From positions 904,001 to 968,000 of the forward strand of contig NZ_OY764902.1 in NCBI RefSeq assembly GCF_963668665.1: a DNA stretch of 64,000 nt. The letters run 5' to 3'. Numbering within the stretch: the stretch's first letter is position 1; every line of letters starts with the position of its first letter. Shown piece by piece: positions 1-7,942 of the stretch. The DNA is from an uncultured Anaeromusa sp. (lineage in GTDB: Bacteria > Bacillota > Negativicutes > Anaeromusales > Anaeromusaceae). The position numbers were made by a program, and so were the translations under genes. Under the pieces are notes generated by a model. That model had not been told where the DNA came from and did no database searches. It saw only the letters and a list, made by a program, of their open reading frames with translations.

Positions 1-648
<648 letters not shown>

Positions 649-656
649 TTAATTTT

Positions 657-685
657 ATTATACCGTTTCATCAGAACTGTGTCAC
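657..685 (-). promoter_or_regulatory. Promoter of pfkA
   Basis: On the minus strand GTGACA (680-685) and TATAAT (657-662) are separated by 17 bp, a sigma-A type promoter about 40 bp before the pfkA start. Confidence 0.7.
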
Positions 686-724
686 ACTATTTTCAAATTT
701 CTCCTCTCCAGACATAATTGTCTA

Positions 725-757
725 TAAAAAAAGAGTCAGCTTTCGCTAACTCTTTTT
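725..757 (-). terminator. Rho-independent terminator after the 56-aa gene
   Basis: The minus-strand RNA forms GAGUUAGC/GCUGACUC with a GAAA loop, flanked by A and U runs. It ends the 775-945 gene. Confidence 0.8.
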
Positions 758-774
758 CCCTTACACATGGATAG

Positions 775-945
775 TTATTTACTATATCCTTGTACGTAAT
801 CCGCGCCAAGAACTTCATATTTTTGCAAATCCAAAAGCAACTGCTCATGCGAGCCGTTACTTTCTTCCATGATTCTTTGAATCTGATAACGCCGATATCC
901 CAAAAATGCTAACTTCTGTTGCATTTGTTGAATGCGATGATCCAT
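775..945 (-). CDS. Small hypothetical protein (56 aa)
   Basis: The frame begins MDHRIQQMQQKLAFLGYRRY and ends with a Tyr-rich tail, GADYVQGYSK. The ATG follows an excellent AAAGGAGGAGAGAGA ribosome site. A promoter lies at 1097-1125 and a terminator at 725-757, so this is a complete one-gene unit. The protein is helical, Gln-rich and has no membrane segment or signal peptide. I do not recognise the family. The long structured leader (see 971-1030) suggests post-transcriptional control. Confidence 0.75.
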   Translation of the reverse strand: MDHRIQQMQQKLAFLGYRRYQIQRIMEESNGSHEQLLLDLQKYEVLGADYVQGYSK

Positions 946-970
946 TCTCTCTCCTCCTTTATGCGTGCTT

Positions 971-1030
971 CTGGTAACATGGTCGGGCTAAACCATTTCC
1001 TTTACCGAGACCATCTCACATTGCTACCAG
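971..1030 (-). promoter_or_regulatory. Nested inverted repeats in the 5' leader of the 56-aa gene
   Basis: Outer arms CTGGTA (971-976) and TACCAG (1025-1030) enclose inner arms ATGGTC (979-984) and GACCAT (1009-1014). The predicted transcript from the 1097-1125 promoter has a leader of about 140 nt containing this fold, just ahead of the ribosome site. It matches no riboswitch consensus I know. It could be a regulatory leader or a protein-binding hairpin. Confidence 0.4.
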
Positions 1031-1096
1031 TCACGACGAGAAGAGTTACAGCATCTGCTTCACGTTTTTTGGAAATTCCTGCTAATGATCTTGTTA

Positions 1097-1125
1097 AGAA
1101 TATCATAGAACACAAAAAATTGCAA
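1097..1125 (-). promoter_or_regulatory. Promoter of the 56-aa gene
   Basis: On the minus strand TTGCAA (1120-1125) and TATTCT (1097-1102) are separated by exactly 17 bp. Confidence 0.65.
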
Positions 1126-1224
1126 GAAAATAATTATCCATTTAGTATGAGAAGCCACTTGTGTTCATTTTCCTCATGCCCCCTTGTTAGTTTTTATTTT
1201 TTGTTCAACATTGTTTTTCATGGG

Positions 1225-1253
1225 TTGACTTTTGTCTTTTTCGATGATATTCT
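1225..1253 (+). promoter_or_regulatory. Strong promoter of a small RNA
   Basis: TTGACT (1225-1230), 17 bp, TATTCT (1248-1253). Transcription should start near 1260. No gene with a ribosome site follows before the terminator at 1485-1524. Confidence 0.75.
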
Positions 1254-1259
1254 TTAACT

Positions 1260-1530
1260 AAGAAGAGTACCATTTGGTTCCAGCAACTGGGATGGAAGAT
1301 CAAATCGTCCACTTCCAGCACTCTCGTCTGGCAGCTCTGCATCCTGAGCGGCAGGTAAGGCCGTCATACCAGCAGAGAAGGCGAGTCACAATGGTATGAG
1401 CCGTTGAAAGTACGACTCTTGCAGGAAAAGATCCAACAAGCAAATGCTTGCGGTGCTTCCCAAACGGCTGCAATCAGGATAAGAAAAGTAAGCCGGCAGT
1501 ATGTTCACTGCCGGCTTACTTTTTATTTTG
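1260..1530 (+). ncRNA. Candidate structured small RNA, family not identified
   Basis: The stretch runs from a strong promoter to a strong terminator, about 265 nt, with no credible reading frame or ribosome site. Inside are complementary arms: GGCCGTCATACC with GGTATGAGCC, GAGTC with GACTC, and CTCTGC with GCAGAG. It lacks the hallmarks of tmRNA, RNase P RNA (no GAGGAAAGTCC), SRP RNA and T-box leaders. A diverged 6S RNA or an unlisted RNA family are both possible. That it is transcribed is a confident inference; its identity is not known. Confidence 0.55.
1485..1524. terminator. Bidirectional terminator
   Basis: A perfect 16-bp stem (1485-1500 and 1507-1522) with a 6-nt loop is flanked by A and T runs. 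It ends the small RNA on the plus strand and the Lys-tailed gene on the minus strand. Confidence 0.9.
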
Positions 1531-1885
1531 CGTTTTCTTTTTTATCTTCTTTTTTATCTTCTTTTTTATTCTTTTTTCCGTTCATTTCATTTTGCAGCAT
1601 CTCGGCAGCAGCCAATACCGCTTTCTTGGTCCTGCCTCCAATAATAACATGGAACTGCGGCTTCCACCAAGAACCGCCAATCCTGCCAAAAAGAATATTG
1701 GCTTTAGGGTTCGCCGTGGATACCGTTTTTATGGATTTAGACAGGTGCCATTTAAGAAAGAAATAAATGGACAACGAAAATTCGGTCCGAAACGGATTTT
1801 GCACCCGATAGATTCGATTGTCCCCCTTAACTAACGTTTTAGCCGTAAGCTGCATTTGTCTTTCTTGTTGTCTCGGAAACTGCAT
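1523..1885 (-). CDS. Hypothetical protein with charged Lys-Glu-Asp tail
   Basis: 120 aa from the ATG at 1885, which follows AAAAGGAGAGTCAAT. The N-terminal 95 residues look like a compact domain (motif FGRIGGSWWKPQFHV and an IIGGRTKKAVLAAAEML helix). The last 20 residues are a low-complexity repeat of KKED units. I do not recognise the family. Its 3' end runs into the shared bidirectional terminator. It lies just downstream of the GGDEF gene at 1900 and may be co-transcribed with it. Confidence 0.7.
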   Translation of the reverse strand: MQFPRQQERQMQLTAKTLVKGDNRIYRVQNPFRTEFSLSIYFFLKWHLSKSIKTVSTANPKANILFGRIGGSWWKPQFHVIIGGRTKKAVLAAAEMLQNEMNGKKNKKEDKKEDKKENAK

Positions 1886-1899
1886 ATTGACTCTCCTTT

Positions 1900-3672
1900 T
1901 TAAAAATCTTTCATTGTTCCATTGTTTACAATTACACAATTTCGACCGTTTTTCTTTCCTCTATACAACGCAATATCCGCGTAATTCATGACCGCATCAA
2001 TCGTTTCTCCTTTCTGCATCGCTGCAATCCCTAACGTCACTGTAACCTGTATATTGCGCTCTTCATCCCACAATCCAGTTTGAGCGATTTGTTCACGTAC
2101 ACCCTCTAGCAGCTGCTGCGCCTGCTCGCTAGTAGTTTCAGGCAGCAATACCAAGAATTTTTCCCCGCCCCATCTAGCAACAACATCCTGCTTTCTAAGA
2201 GAGCTTTTCAGCATACCGGCAACCATTAAAAGAACCTTATCTCCTACCTCATGACCATATTCGTCGTTGACTTTTTTAAAGAAGTCAACATCTGCAAGGG
2301 CTAAGGAAAAAGTGCAGGCTTCTTGTGAAAACTGCGCTAACTCTTCTTCAATTCGCTTTAGAATATAGCGCCGGTTATAAATTCCCGTAAGTTGGTCCGT
2401 CTTCGCTGCAAAATCCAGCTCATAGTTAACTTCGGCGCTATTTTCCTTGACCGCTTCCTGCTCTATTTTGAAACGCGATAATTCGGCTTCCATTTTTTGC
2501 AGTTCCACAGTTCTCTCTTGAAGTTTTTTCTCCAGCATTCGGTTGATCTGTTTAATTTTTTCTTCCGCCGCGTTTCTTCGTGAACGGTTAAGCAGCAGGT
2601 ACAAAATAAAAACACTTGCGAAAAGAATTGCTCCACCGCTAAAGAGCCACCCTTCATAACGTTCCCAAAACGATGGCTCTTTATATTGTACCACACTATC
2701 TGCCGGTAAAAGAGCTTTATCAATATGCCATTTTTTTAATTCCCGCCCATCAAAGGCATACGTATTCAACGAAGGATCCTCTTTAAGATATTCTTCGCCT
2801 TTAAGAACAGCTATGCCTGCTCGGGCTGCTTCTTCCCCTGCGGCACTCCAGTTTCGCTGATATCCGCCTACAGTCCCTTCACCAAGAAGTGATGCATCCG
2901 TTGTATAGATCGGCCCTTTAGCCACTTGAGATAGTTCTTTTAAAACCTGATCCGAAGCATAGCGTTGCCCCGTTATATCCACAAGACAGCTTAAAAATAA
3001 TACCGCACTATCTTCGCCGCCCTCTTCTACTTCAGCTACCATGGCCTCTCGAGAGAGATTGTTGGTAAATACTAGCTCCACCTGATCTTCATATTGACTT
3101 GCCAAGGGCAAAAACGCTTCAATAGCCTCACGTTCTAAGATCGAACCGCCAGCAATAATTACGATCTTTTTCGTAGAATGCTTTATTTGCAAAATGAGTT
3201 CGATGTTTTTACTCAGGTCGTCTCGGAAATTACCTACCCAGGTTATATTGGCTGCTATCTCTTTGGTTTCAAGCGGTTGCAAGGCGACAATAGGCACGTC
3301 AGGAAATACTTGCTGCGAATAGTCCCCCAAGAATTGTGTTACTGTATCTCCAGCGACAATCAGATCCGGCTTTTGTTTTTCATATTTTACTTGAAAATGC
3401 CTGGCGCATTCTTCTAAATATCCTTCTTGATTAAAGCGCGCTATATCAAGATATTCATAAGAATACGAGGCAATATAGTCCGGCTGCCGTTGAAATTCTC
3501 TTTTTAAACCGCTGTTAAACCCTTCCACCGCAGCAAAACCAGGAGAAAATCCATTTAAAATCAGAATATGTCTTTCCTCGGGATTGGCAAAAACTTGGCC
3601 TCCAAACAGCAAATTGCCCCAGACCAATACTACCAAAATCCTTTTGCATAAGCTCCCTAGCCAATATCTCAT
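1900..3672 (-). CDS. Membrane-bound GGDEF protein with periplasmic ABC-substrate-binding-like sensor
   Basis: 590 aa. It has a signal-like N terminus ending QVFA, then an extracytoplasmic region of about 300 residues resembling the ABC substrate-binding-like fold (ILNGFSPGF, DLIVAGDTVTQFL). One membrane helix near 340-362 and a coiled coil near 370-400 follow, then a GGDEF domain. The signature reads GGEKF near residue 500 in place of GG[DE]EF, so one catalytic-site acid is Lys. The inhibitory site RKQD lies exactly 5 residues upstream, as in feedback-controlled cyclases. It probably senses a ligand outside the membrane. Cyclic-di-GMP synthesis is doubtful, and it may act as a c-di-GMP receptor. 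The start follows GAGGGTTAT. Confidence 0.85.
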   Translation of the reverse strand: MRYWLGSLCKRILVVLVWGNLLFGGQVFANPEERHILILNGFSPGFAAVEGFNSGLKREFQRQPDYIASYSYEYLDIARFNQEGYLEECARHFQVKYEKQKPDLIVAGDTVTQFLGDYSQQVFPDVPIVALQPLETKEIAANITWVGNFRDDLSKNIELILQIKHSTKKIVIIAGGSILEREAIEAFLPLASQYEDQVELVFTNNLSREAMVAEVEEGGEDSAVLFLSCLVDITGQRYASDQVLKELSQVAKGPIYTTDASLLGEGTVGGYQRNWSAAGEEAARAGIAVLKGEEYLKEDPSLNTYAFDGRELKKWHIDKALLPADSVVQYKEPSFWERYEGWLFSGGAILFASVFILYLLLNRSRRNAAEEKIKQINRMLEKKLQERTVELQKMEAELSRFKIEQEAVKENSAEVNYELDFAAKTDQLTGIYNRRYILKRIEEELAQFSQEACTFSLALADVDFFKKVNDEYGHEVGDKVLLMVAGMLKSSLRKQDVVARWGGEKFLVLLPETTSEQAQQLLEGVREQIAQTGLWDEERNIQVTVTLGIAAMQKGETIDAVMNYADIALYRGKKNGRNCVIVNNGTMKDF

Positions 3673-3981
3673 ATAACCCTCTTTGCACGCAGCTGCACGC
3701 TCGCGAATGCTTTTTCACAATCTGGACAGTGGATATTATAACATTTTATAGTTACCAAAGGGTAATCTATTTTTCATTTTACGCCTAAATAAATTATCTT
3801 TTTTCTAGCTTTCAACTTCTTCGCCGCGCAAGAAGTCGGTTCAGTTTCCCTTATGATAGTAATTAATTAGCTCTCATTTCCCCATACTTAAAGGTTTTTT
3901 TTACATCCTGTCGTATTTTTCCACTAATCAACAAGAATAGCATCTATTTCCTTTTTCTTCTTTACGAAAGGATGATTACAA
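3673..3981. other. Intergenic region between divergent GGDEF genes
   Basis: 309 AT-rich bases between two divergent cyclase-type genes. On the minus strand TATAAT (3735-3740) is a likely -10 for the 1900-3672 gene, with a poor -35. I see no gene, no strong dyad and no clear promoter for the rightward gene. Confidence 0.5.
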
Positions 3982-4875
3982 GTGAAGTATTCTCCCCTTG
4001 ATTATCAACAGTATAAACTCATTGTCGAATCTTCGCCAAATATGATTTGGCGTGCTGGTACCGATAAGCTTTGCAATTACTTTAATAAGACGTGGTTAGA
4101 CTTTACTGGTCGTACGATGGAACAGGAACTTGGAAATGGATGGCTTAGCAATGTTCATCCTGATGACATAAATGAATGCGCTGATATCTATTACGCTGCT
4201 TTTGATTTAAGACAGCGCTTTGAAATGGATTACCGCCTGCGCCGCCATGATGGCGAATACCGCTGGATTAATGATCGCGGTGTTCCTTATTATTCGCAGG
4301 ATATTTTTTCTGGGTATATCGGCAGTTGTATGGATGTCACGGAAAAATTTGAAGGCCAAAAATTGAAAGAACAAGCCCAACAAGACGGCCTTTGCAAAAT
4401 CTGCAATCGTCACTATTCGGATCTGCTCATCCAAAAACAGTTTGACCGTGCGAAACGTACGAACGCTCCTTTTTCAATATTGATGATTGATCTGGACAAT
4501 TTCAAGGCGGTCAACGATCATCTTGGCCATCAAGCGGGCGACATGGTCCTGCAACAAGTTGCGGCAATCCTAACTGCTTCAACCCGCTCGCAAGATACAG
4601 TTGGTCGTTATGGAGGCGAGGAATTTATTGTTGCTTTAGCAGATGTAGCCCCCCATATTGCCTGGGATATTTCAGAACGAATCCGTGTCTCTATCGCAAA
4701 TAATTCATTTCATGTTAAGCAAGACCATGCCAACGCTCACCTCAGCATAACCGCAAGTTTAGGTCTTAGTCATCTAAAAGCTGGAGATACTGTCACGACG
4801 CTAGTTCTGCGAGCTGATCAAAGTTTATACTTGGCCAAAGCAAGCGGAAAAAACTGCGTTAAGTCTCTCAGTTGA
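3982..4875 (+). CDS. PAS-GGDEF diguanylate cyclase
   Basis: 297 aa, soluble. Residues about 10-125 form a PAS/PAC unit (SPNMIWRAGTDKLCNYFN, WLSNVHPDD, YRLRRHDGEYRWI, GSCMDVTE). Residues about 130-297 form a GGDEF domain with canonical GGEEF near 211-215, a substrate-site DLDNFKAVNDHLGH, and the inhibitory site RSQD five residues before the signature. It should make cyclic-di-GMP with product inhibition. The start is GTG at 3982 after AAAGGATG; the nearby ATG at 3972 is in another frame. It is convergent with the comM remnant. Confidence 0.9.
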   Translation: MKYSPLDYQQYKLIVESSPNMIWRAGTDKLCNYFNKTWLDFTGRTMEQELGNGWLSNVHPDDINECADIYYAAFDLRQRFEMDYRLRRHDGEYRWINDRGVPYYSQDIFSGYIGSCMDVTEKFEGQKLKEQAQQDGLCKICNRHYSDLLIQKQFDRAKRTNAPFSILMIDLDNFKAVNDHLGHQAGDMVLQQVAAILTASTRSQDTVGRYGGEEFIVALADVAPHIAWDISERIRVSIANNSFHVKQDHANAHLSITASLGLSHLKAGDTVTTLVLRADQSLYLAKASGKNCVKSLS

Positions 4876-4905
4876 TAACTCCCGCACGCCTTGCGTTTTA
4901 TCAAC

Positions 4906-5388
4906 TTACAAGCCTTCCAGTTCTTCGCCGCCGCGCAATTGCACCGCTTCGGCGATGTGCTGTATCTCAATGCCTTCGCTAGAGTCTAAATCGGCAATAG
5001 TTCTAGCTACTTTCAGCAGGCGATCGTGGGAGCGCGCGCTCATGCCCAGTTTTTGAAAAGCCTGAGCCAACAGCCGCTCCGCTTCCGTACTCAAATGACA
5101 ATACTGCAAAATTTGGCTATGCGTCATCGCTGCGTTTACTAACGTCCCGCCAGCTCCAAAACGTTCTTTTTGAAGCGCTCTGGCCCTTTCCACTCGCTGG
5201 CGTATGCAAGCCGAGCTTTCCGTTTTTACGCTGCTCTTCATTTCACCATACGAAAGCGGCGCCACCTCAACTCGCAGATCAATACGATCCAGCAAGGGAC
5301 CGGAAAGACGCTTTTGATACCGCCGGATTTCTCCGTCGCTGCACTTACAGATATGAGGTCCTTGGGAGCCAAACCAGCCGCACGGACA
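4906..5388 (-). pseudogene. comM: comM 3' fragment, separated by prophage insertion
   Basis: Carries the C-terminal part of the ComM/YifB AAA+ protein, a branch-migration helicase that aids natural transformation. From the att core it reads CPCGWFGSQGPH, then ICKCSDGEIRRYQKRLSG and PLLDRIDLRVEV, ending GGEELEGL. These are the Cys cluster and sensor region of the family. Upstream in frame there is a stop within phage DNA, and there is no ribosome site, so the fragment is unlikely to be made alone. Joined to 54336-55396 across the core it gives an uninterrupted 511-codon comM. It is therefore interrupted, not decayed. Confidence 0.92.
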
Positions 5389-5859
5389 AACGTGCAGTCA
5401 TCAACCTCGACAGATTCCCCCGTTCTTTTCACCACCACGCACGCCCACAAACCCCTTGATATCACTGACTCTTTGAGTGCTGGCGAACGCATCACCAAGT
5501 TGCGTGATTTTCGAGGGTGGTCCAAGGCGACGCTTTCCGCCAGGGCTAACCTGTCTATCCCCATTATCAAGGATTGCGAATGTGGAAGAATATTGCCGAC
5601 TGTAGCCACGGCTAAAAAACTAGCCGACGCTCTCCGTGCGCCGATCTGGTACGTTGGTGGCTATGACCACCTATCTCAGAAAACATTAGCCGAGAAAATA
5701 GAAAAAGCCCGCAAATATCGCGGGCATACCAAAGAGGAAATGGCTTCGGAATTGGGCATAAACCAGAAGAGTATCTACAACTGGTCTATTAAAGGGGTAC
5801 ACCCGCTGCCGGAGACTGAAAAAAAGCTTTCATTATATATAGCAGTTTTGAAGAAATGA
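5353..5859 (+). CDS. XRE-family double helix-turn-helix protein at the left phage end; 3' half of a split Int-HTH frame
   Basis: Two HTH units are visible: SAGERITKLRDFRGWSKATL onward to DCECGRILPTVATAKKLADA, and KTLAEKIEKARKYRG to GINQKSIYNWS. A Ser/Thr-rich linker precedes them. The frame runs leftward through attL into antisense comM. The start drawn here (ATG 5353) lies in host DNA and has no ribosome site. TTG 5473, just before SAGERI, is another weak choice. In the excised circle the same frame continues in phase from the integrase (…LLTTRT-NVQSS…). The integrated form may therefore be silent or use a host-supplied start. It is likely a DNA-binding regulator. Confidence 0.65.
   Translation: MRSLGAKPAARTNVQSSTSTDSPVLFTTTHAHKPLDITDSLSAGERITKLRDFRGWSKATLSARANLSIPIIKDCECGRILPTVATAKKLADALRAPIWYVGGYDHLSQKTLAEKIEKARKYRGHTKEEMASELGINQKSIYNWSIKGVHPLPETEKKLSLYIAVLKK
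5381..5388. repeat. attL core (CACGGACA)
   Basis: The 8-bp direct repeat CACGGACA occurs at both phage-host junctions (5381-5388 and 54336-54343). Left of it is comM; right of it is phage. A short core is typical of large serine integrases. Confidence 0.88.
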
Positions 5860-5865
5860 AAATTA

Positions 5866-5887
5866 CCCCCATCCGTCAGGACGGGGG
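5866..5887. terminator. Terminator hairpin, copy 1
   Basis: A 22-bp hairpin with CCCCC/GGGGG arms, identical to 6547-6568. The stop codon of the 5876 gene (TGA) lies in its loop. It also ends the rightward HTH gene, whose stop is 7 bp away. Confidence 0.75.
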
Positions 5888-6073
5888 ATTCTCCATCTTC
5901 TCCACGAACTCTCGGCACGCGTCCAAGTTACCCTTTTTCACCAGGGCCGCAAAACGCTTGATCACGTCCCACTCGTCCTGATCGGCGCGAACCTGGTGCT
6001 GCGGGCGAGGGTCTTTTTCGCCTTTTTTTCTTCCAGCGCCGGGCCTAGCGCCGCCTCTTTGGCTTTCGCTCAT
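5876..6073 (-). CDS. Small basic phage protein with GARPGAGRKKG motif
   Basis: 65 aa. The N-terminal RGGARPGAGRKKG motif is common at the start of small phage DNA-associated proteins. The rest (HQVRADQDEWDVIKRFAAL, then a helix) resembles a ribbon-helix-helix or terminase-small-like fold, but no assignment is safe. It overlaps the 3' end of the upstream membrane gene by 29 nt. Its last codons (PPS, stop) are part of the terminator hairpin. It is last in the late operon. Confidence 0.65.
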   Translation of the reverse strand: MSESQRGGARPGAGRKKGEKDPRPQHQVRADQDEWDVIKRFAALVKKGNLDACREFVEKMENPPS

Positions 6074-6245
6074 TTCCTCGATCCCCTTCGCTCTGTTTAA
6101 TTTGCTTCAGCACCTCAACCGCCAGGGCCATGGCCACAACCAAGATTGCCGCAACGCCAAGCGCGTCAAAACCGTTTTGAACCGCCGAAATAACGATAGG
6201 GATTAGCACCAACACCAGCAGGCCTATTGTTCTGTTAAATTTCAT
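6045..6245 (-). CDS. Small membrane protein, two helices
   Basis: 66 aa with hydrophobic segments around residues 7-22 and 28-46, then a highly basic tail (NERKPKRRR). Its position behind the lysis genes would fit an accessory holin or membrane anchor, but no family is recognised. The ribosome site is weak. A terminator-like hairpin lies just upstream. Confidence 0.6.
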   Translation of the reverse strand: MKFNRTIGLLVLVLIPIVISAVQNGFDALGVAAILVVAMALAVEVLKQIKQSEGDRGNERKPKRRR

Positions 6246-6282
6246 CTTTATTGGATCGACACCTTATGGTATAGTTTTATTA

Positions 6283-6309
6283 AGAGGAAGGGGAGTTTCC
6301 TCCCCCTCT
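6283..6309 (-). terminator. Hairpin after the 45-aa gene, possible terminator
   Basis: The arms AGAGG-GGGAG and CTCCC-CCTCT enclose a GAAA loop on the minus strand. The U-tract is poor, so termination is uncertain. Confidence 0.45.
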
Positions 6310-6318
6310 GTGGCTCCG

Positions 6319-6456
6319 TTACCGTTTTTGCTTGCGAGGCTTGCGGTTTCGGGGCCTTCTCTTTTGCTCCTTTAGCGCTTTCGCTATCGTTATTAGCCCT
6401 GCGGCAATTCCGACCAGCTTAGCCGCCGTGTCTAGGAGCTTTTCGGTGTCATCCAA
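6319..6456 (-). CDS. Small basic phage protein (45 aa)
   Basis: Starts at TTG 6456, preceded by a perfect GGAAGGAGGTGAAAAG site. The product begins MDDTEKLLDTAAKLVGIAAG and ends in an Arg/Lys cluster (RRPRNRKPRKQKR). The nearby ATG two bases downstream is closed within 7 codons, so TTG is the start. One amphipathic or membrane-seeking helix plus a basic tail is all that can be said. Confidence 0.65.
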   Translation of the reverse strand: MDDTEKLLDTAAKLVGIAAGLITIAKALKEQKRRPRNRKPRKQKR

Positions 6457-6546
6457 CTTTTCACCTCCTTCCTATGTCTTTATTATAAGCTTCTATTTGA
6501 ATTTCGTCAATCTTTTTTCATTTAAATTGCATGTATACAAAAAGAA

Positions 6547-6568
6547 CCCCCATCCGTCAGGACGGGGG
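6547..6568. terminator. Terminator hairpin, copy 2
   Basis: Identical 22-bp copy of 5866-5887, here flanked by both A and T runs, so it should work in both directions. The stop codon of the 6557 gene again falls in the loop. Confidence 0.8.
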
Positions 6569-7021
6569 TTTTTCCCATTTTACAAGATGCCAGCCCTTCC
6601 ACTGCCGCACAGGCCGCTTTGTTTTATGCTCCATTGACCGTTTGATCTGCATCAATCCGGCTCTTGCCTGCTCTGGTGTGCCATCAAGCATGTCGGCATG
6701 CTCGCGCAGCCACAGAGCAAGATTGCGCACGATATGAGTTGTACCGTCTGGCGCTTGCAACGTCCATATAAGAGCATTTTGGTTTGTCTCAAAAGGACCG
6801 GCTAAAGGACTTTGCTGCGCTGCAGGAGTGCCACGCAAGAGGTTGTCCGTTTTCCCTTTGGCTGATAAATGCTGCTTGGAGTCATCAGTCCACTTGTTGC
6901 GCTTGCCAATGTGTGACCGGCGGCGCTGCTCTTTTACGCAATCTGCATTACCGCAGGTAGTCTTTTTATCCGATGGAAAGCAAGTAAACTGAGCGCCGCA
7001 GATAGTGCACTGCTTGATCAT
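6557..7021 (-). CDS. Zinc-ribbon phage protein with HNH-associated-type module
   Basis: 154 aa. The N terminus MIKQCTICGAQFTCFPSDKK then TCGNADC gives a CxxC…C…C zinc ribbon. The segment IWTLQAPDGTTHIVRNLALW followed by LREHADML resembles the small DNA-recognition module found next to HNH homing endonucleases. No HNH catalytic motif is present. It is probably a DNA-binding phage accessory protein. It overlaps the upstream RHH gene by 4 nt, so translation is coupled. Confidence 0.65.
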   Translation of the reverse strand: MIKQCTICGAQFTCFPSDKKTTCGNADCVKEQRRRSHIGKRNKWTDDSKQHLSAKGKTDNLLRGTPAAQQSPLAGPFETNQNALIWTLQAPDGTTHIVRNLALWLREHADMLDGTPEQARAGLMQIKRSMEHKTKRPVRQWKGWHLVKWEKPPS

Positions 7022-7356
7022 AGACCTTGCACAAAAGCGCGTATAAACTCACTCACGTTTTGATTCGCATCTTTGGCGGCTTGTTCTAATTTCTCTTTTT
7101 CTGACGGACGTAGGCGCACCTTGACCCATTCGCTTGCTATCTCTTCATTTTTTTCGAGGCCGTAAAAGCGATATAGATATCCAGGAATAGGCTCAGCAGA
7201 GCATTTGCGAGGATGGTAACCTTTATACTCATGCAGCTCGCTATCGTTTAACTCGCGAAAAGGTGTCATAGGAGCAAATACCATACGACCATCTACCAAC
7301 TCCAGCACAATCTCGTTGGGCAATTGCTTAACATGCCAAGCGTTATTTACAAACAT
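7018..7356 (-). CDS. Ribbon-helix-helix DNA-binding protein
   Basis: 112 aa from ATG 7356, 8 nt after AGGAG. The C-terminal 35 residues (VKVRLRPSEKEKLEQAAKDA, then NVSEFIRAFV) are a typical Arc/CopG/MobC-like ribbon-helix-helix. The N-terminal 75 residues form an unknown domain with GYLYRFYGL. It is a possible regulator of the terminal operon and a candidate binder of a nearby palindrome. Confidence 0.7.
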   Translation of the reverse strand: MFVNNAWHVKQLPNEIVLELVDGRMVFAPMTPFRELNDSELHEYKGYHPRKCSAEPIPGYLYRFYGLEKNEEIASEWVKVRLRPSEKEKLEQAAKDANQNVSEFIRAFVQGL

Positions 7357-7413
7357 AAACCTCACTCCTTATAGGTATTGCCGGGATTTGAGGCTCGCGG
7401 CTGGCCTTTATTG

Positions 7414-7764
7414 TTATGCGTTCATGGCGCGGTATACCTTGGCTGTTTCCGCTTTGTAGCTTCTTTCGGCTTCAAGTTTATCGTTTACTTTTTTAGTCCA
7501 GTAAGCGTCAAGATCGTCTTTTGCTTCTTGAGGCATTTCTACGGCTGCTTGCTTGGTTCCTACTTTAAACATTGCAAATCCGATGTGCTGCAATGTGCCA
7601 AATTCTGCTTTAAAGGATTGACCGTTAACTGTCAGGCTGGAGATTTTAAGTTCCGGTTTGCCAGTGTACTCGATTCCGTCATATTGTTTTTGCTCGGACA
7701 CCATGCTGATTGTCATGCTAACTTTTGCGCCTTTGGGAGTTGTCCATTCATAAGTTTTGTTCAT
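7414..7764 (-). CDS. Phage protein of unknown function under its own regulated promoter
   Basis: 116 aa from ATG 7764 after AGAAGGAGAATCACG. Sequence MNKTYEWTTPKGAKVSMTIS suggests a beta-rich domain. The C terminus is helical with many Lys/Glu/Ala. No family is recognised. It is the first gene after a promoter that overlaps a perfect 20-bp palindrome, so it heads a separately controlled unit of terminal genes (7764 leftward to 5876). Confidence 0.65.
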   Translation of the reverse strand: MNKTYEWTTPKGAKVSMTISMVSEQKQYDGIEYTGKPELKISSLTVNGQSFKAEFGTLQHIGFAMFKVGTKQAAVEMPQEAKDDLDAYWTKKVNDKLEAERSYKAETAKVYRAMNA

Positions 7765-7832
7765 CGTGATTCTCCTTCTGCCCTTGTCGCCGGGCCGCGA
7801 TGTTTGGTAAGTCAATCCCTTACCTTGATTTA

Positions 7833-7861
7833 ATTGTACCACGCGTGGTACAAAGAGTCAA
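7833..7861 (-). promoter_or_regulatory. Promoter overlapping a perfect 20-bp palindromic operator
   Basis: On the minus strand TTGACT (7856-7861), 17 bp, TACAAT (7833-7838). The spacer and most of the -10 are occupied by the perfect palindrome TTGTACCACGCGTGGTACAA (7834-7853). Repressor binding there would block the polymerase. Confidence 0.75.
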
Positions 7862-7902
7862 TAGTTTATATGTATAAGTTTAAAAAAATCTATGTATACA
7901 AA

Positions 7903-7942
7903 CAAAAAAAGCCAGCCCAGCGCCGCGAGGCACCGAGCTGGC
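7903..7942 (-). terminator. Terminator of the lysis/membrane operon
   Basis: GCCAGC/GCTGGC arms (7911-7916, 7937-7942) with a GC-rich interior and seven Us on the minus strand. It ends the 8034 unit. Confidence 0.8.

Noticed and set aside
1260..1530. T-box, c-di-GMP riboswitch, SRP RNA, tmRNA or RNase P RNA identity for the host small RNA
   Set aside because: The diagnostic core sequences of these families were looked for and not found; no downstream gene is joined to it on the same strand.
5170..5352. N-terminal extension of the left-end HTH protein from TTG 5170
   Set aside because: It is antisense comM sequence, lies on the host side of attL, and has no ribosome site.
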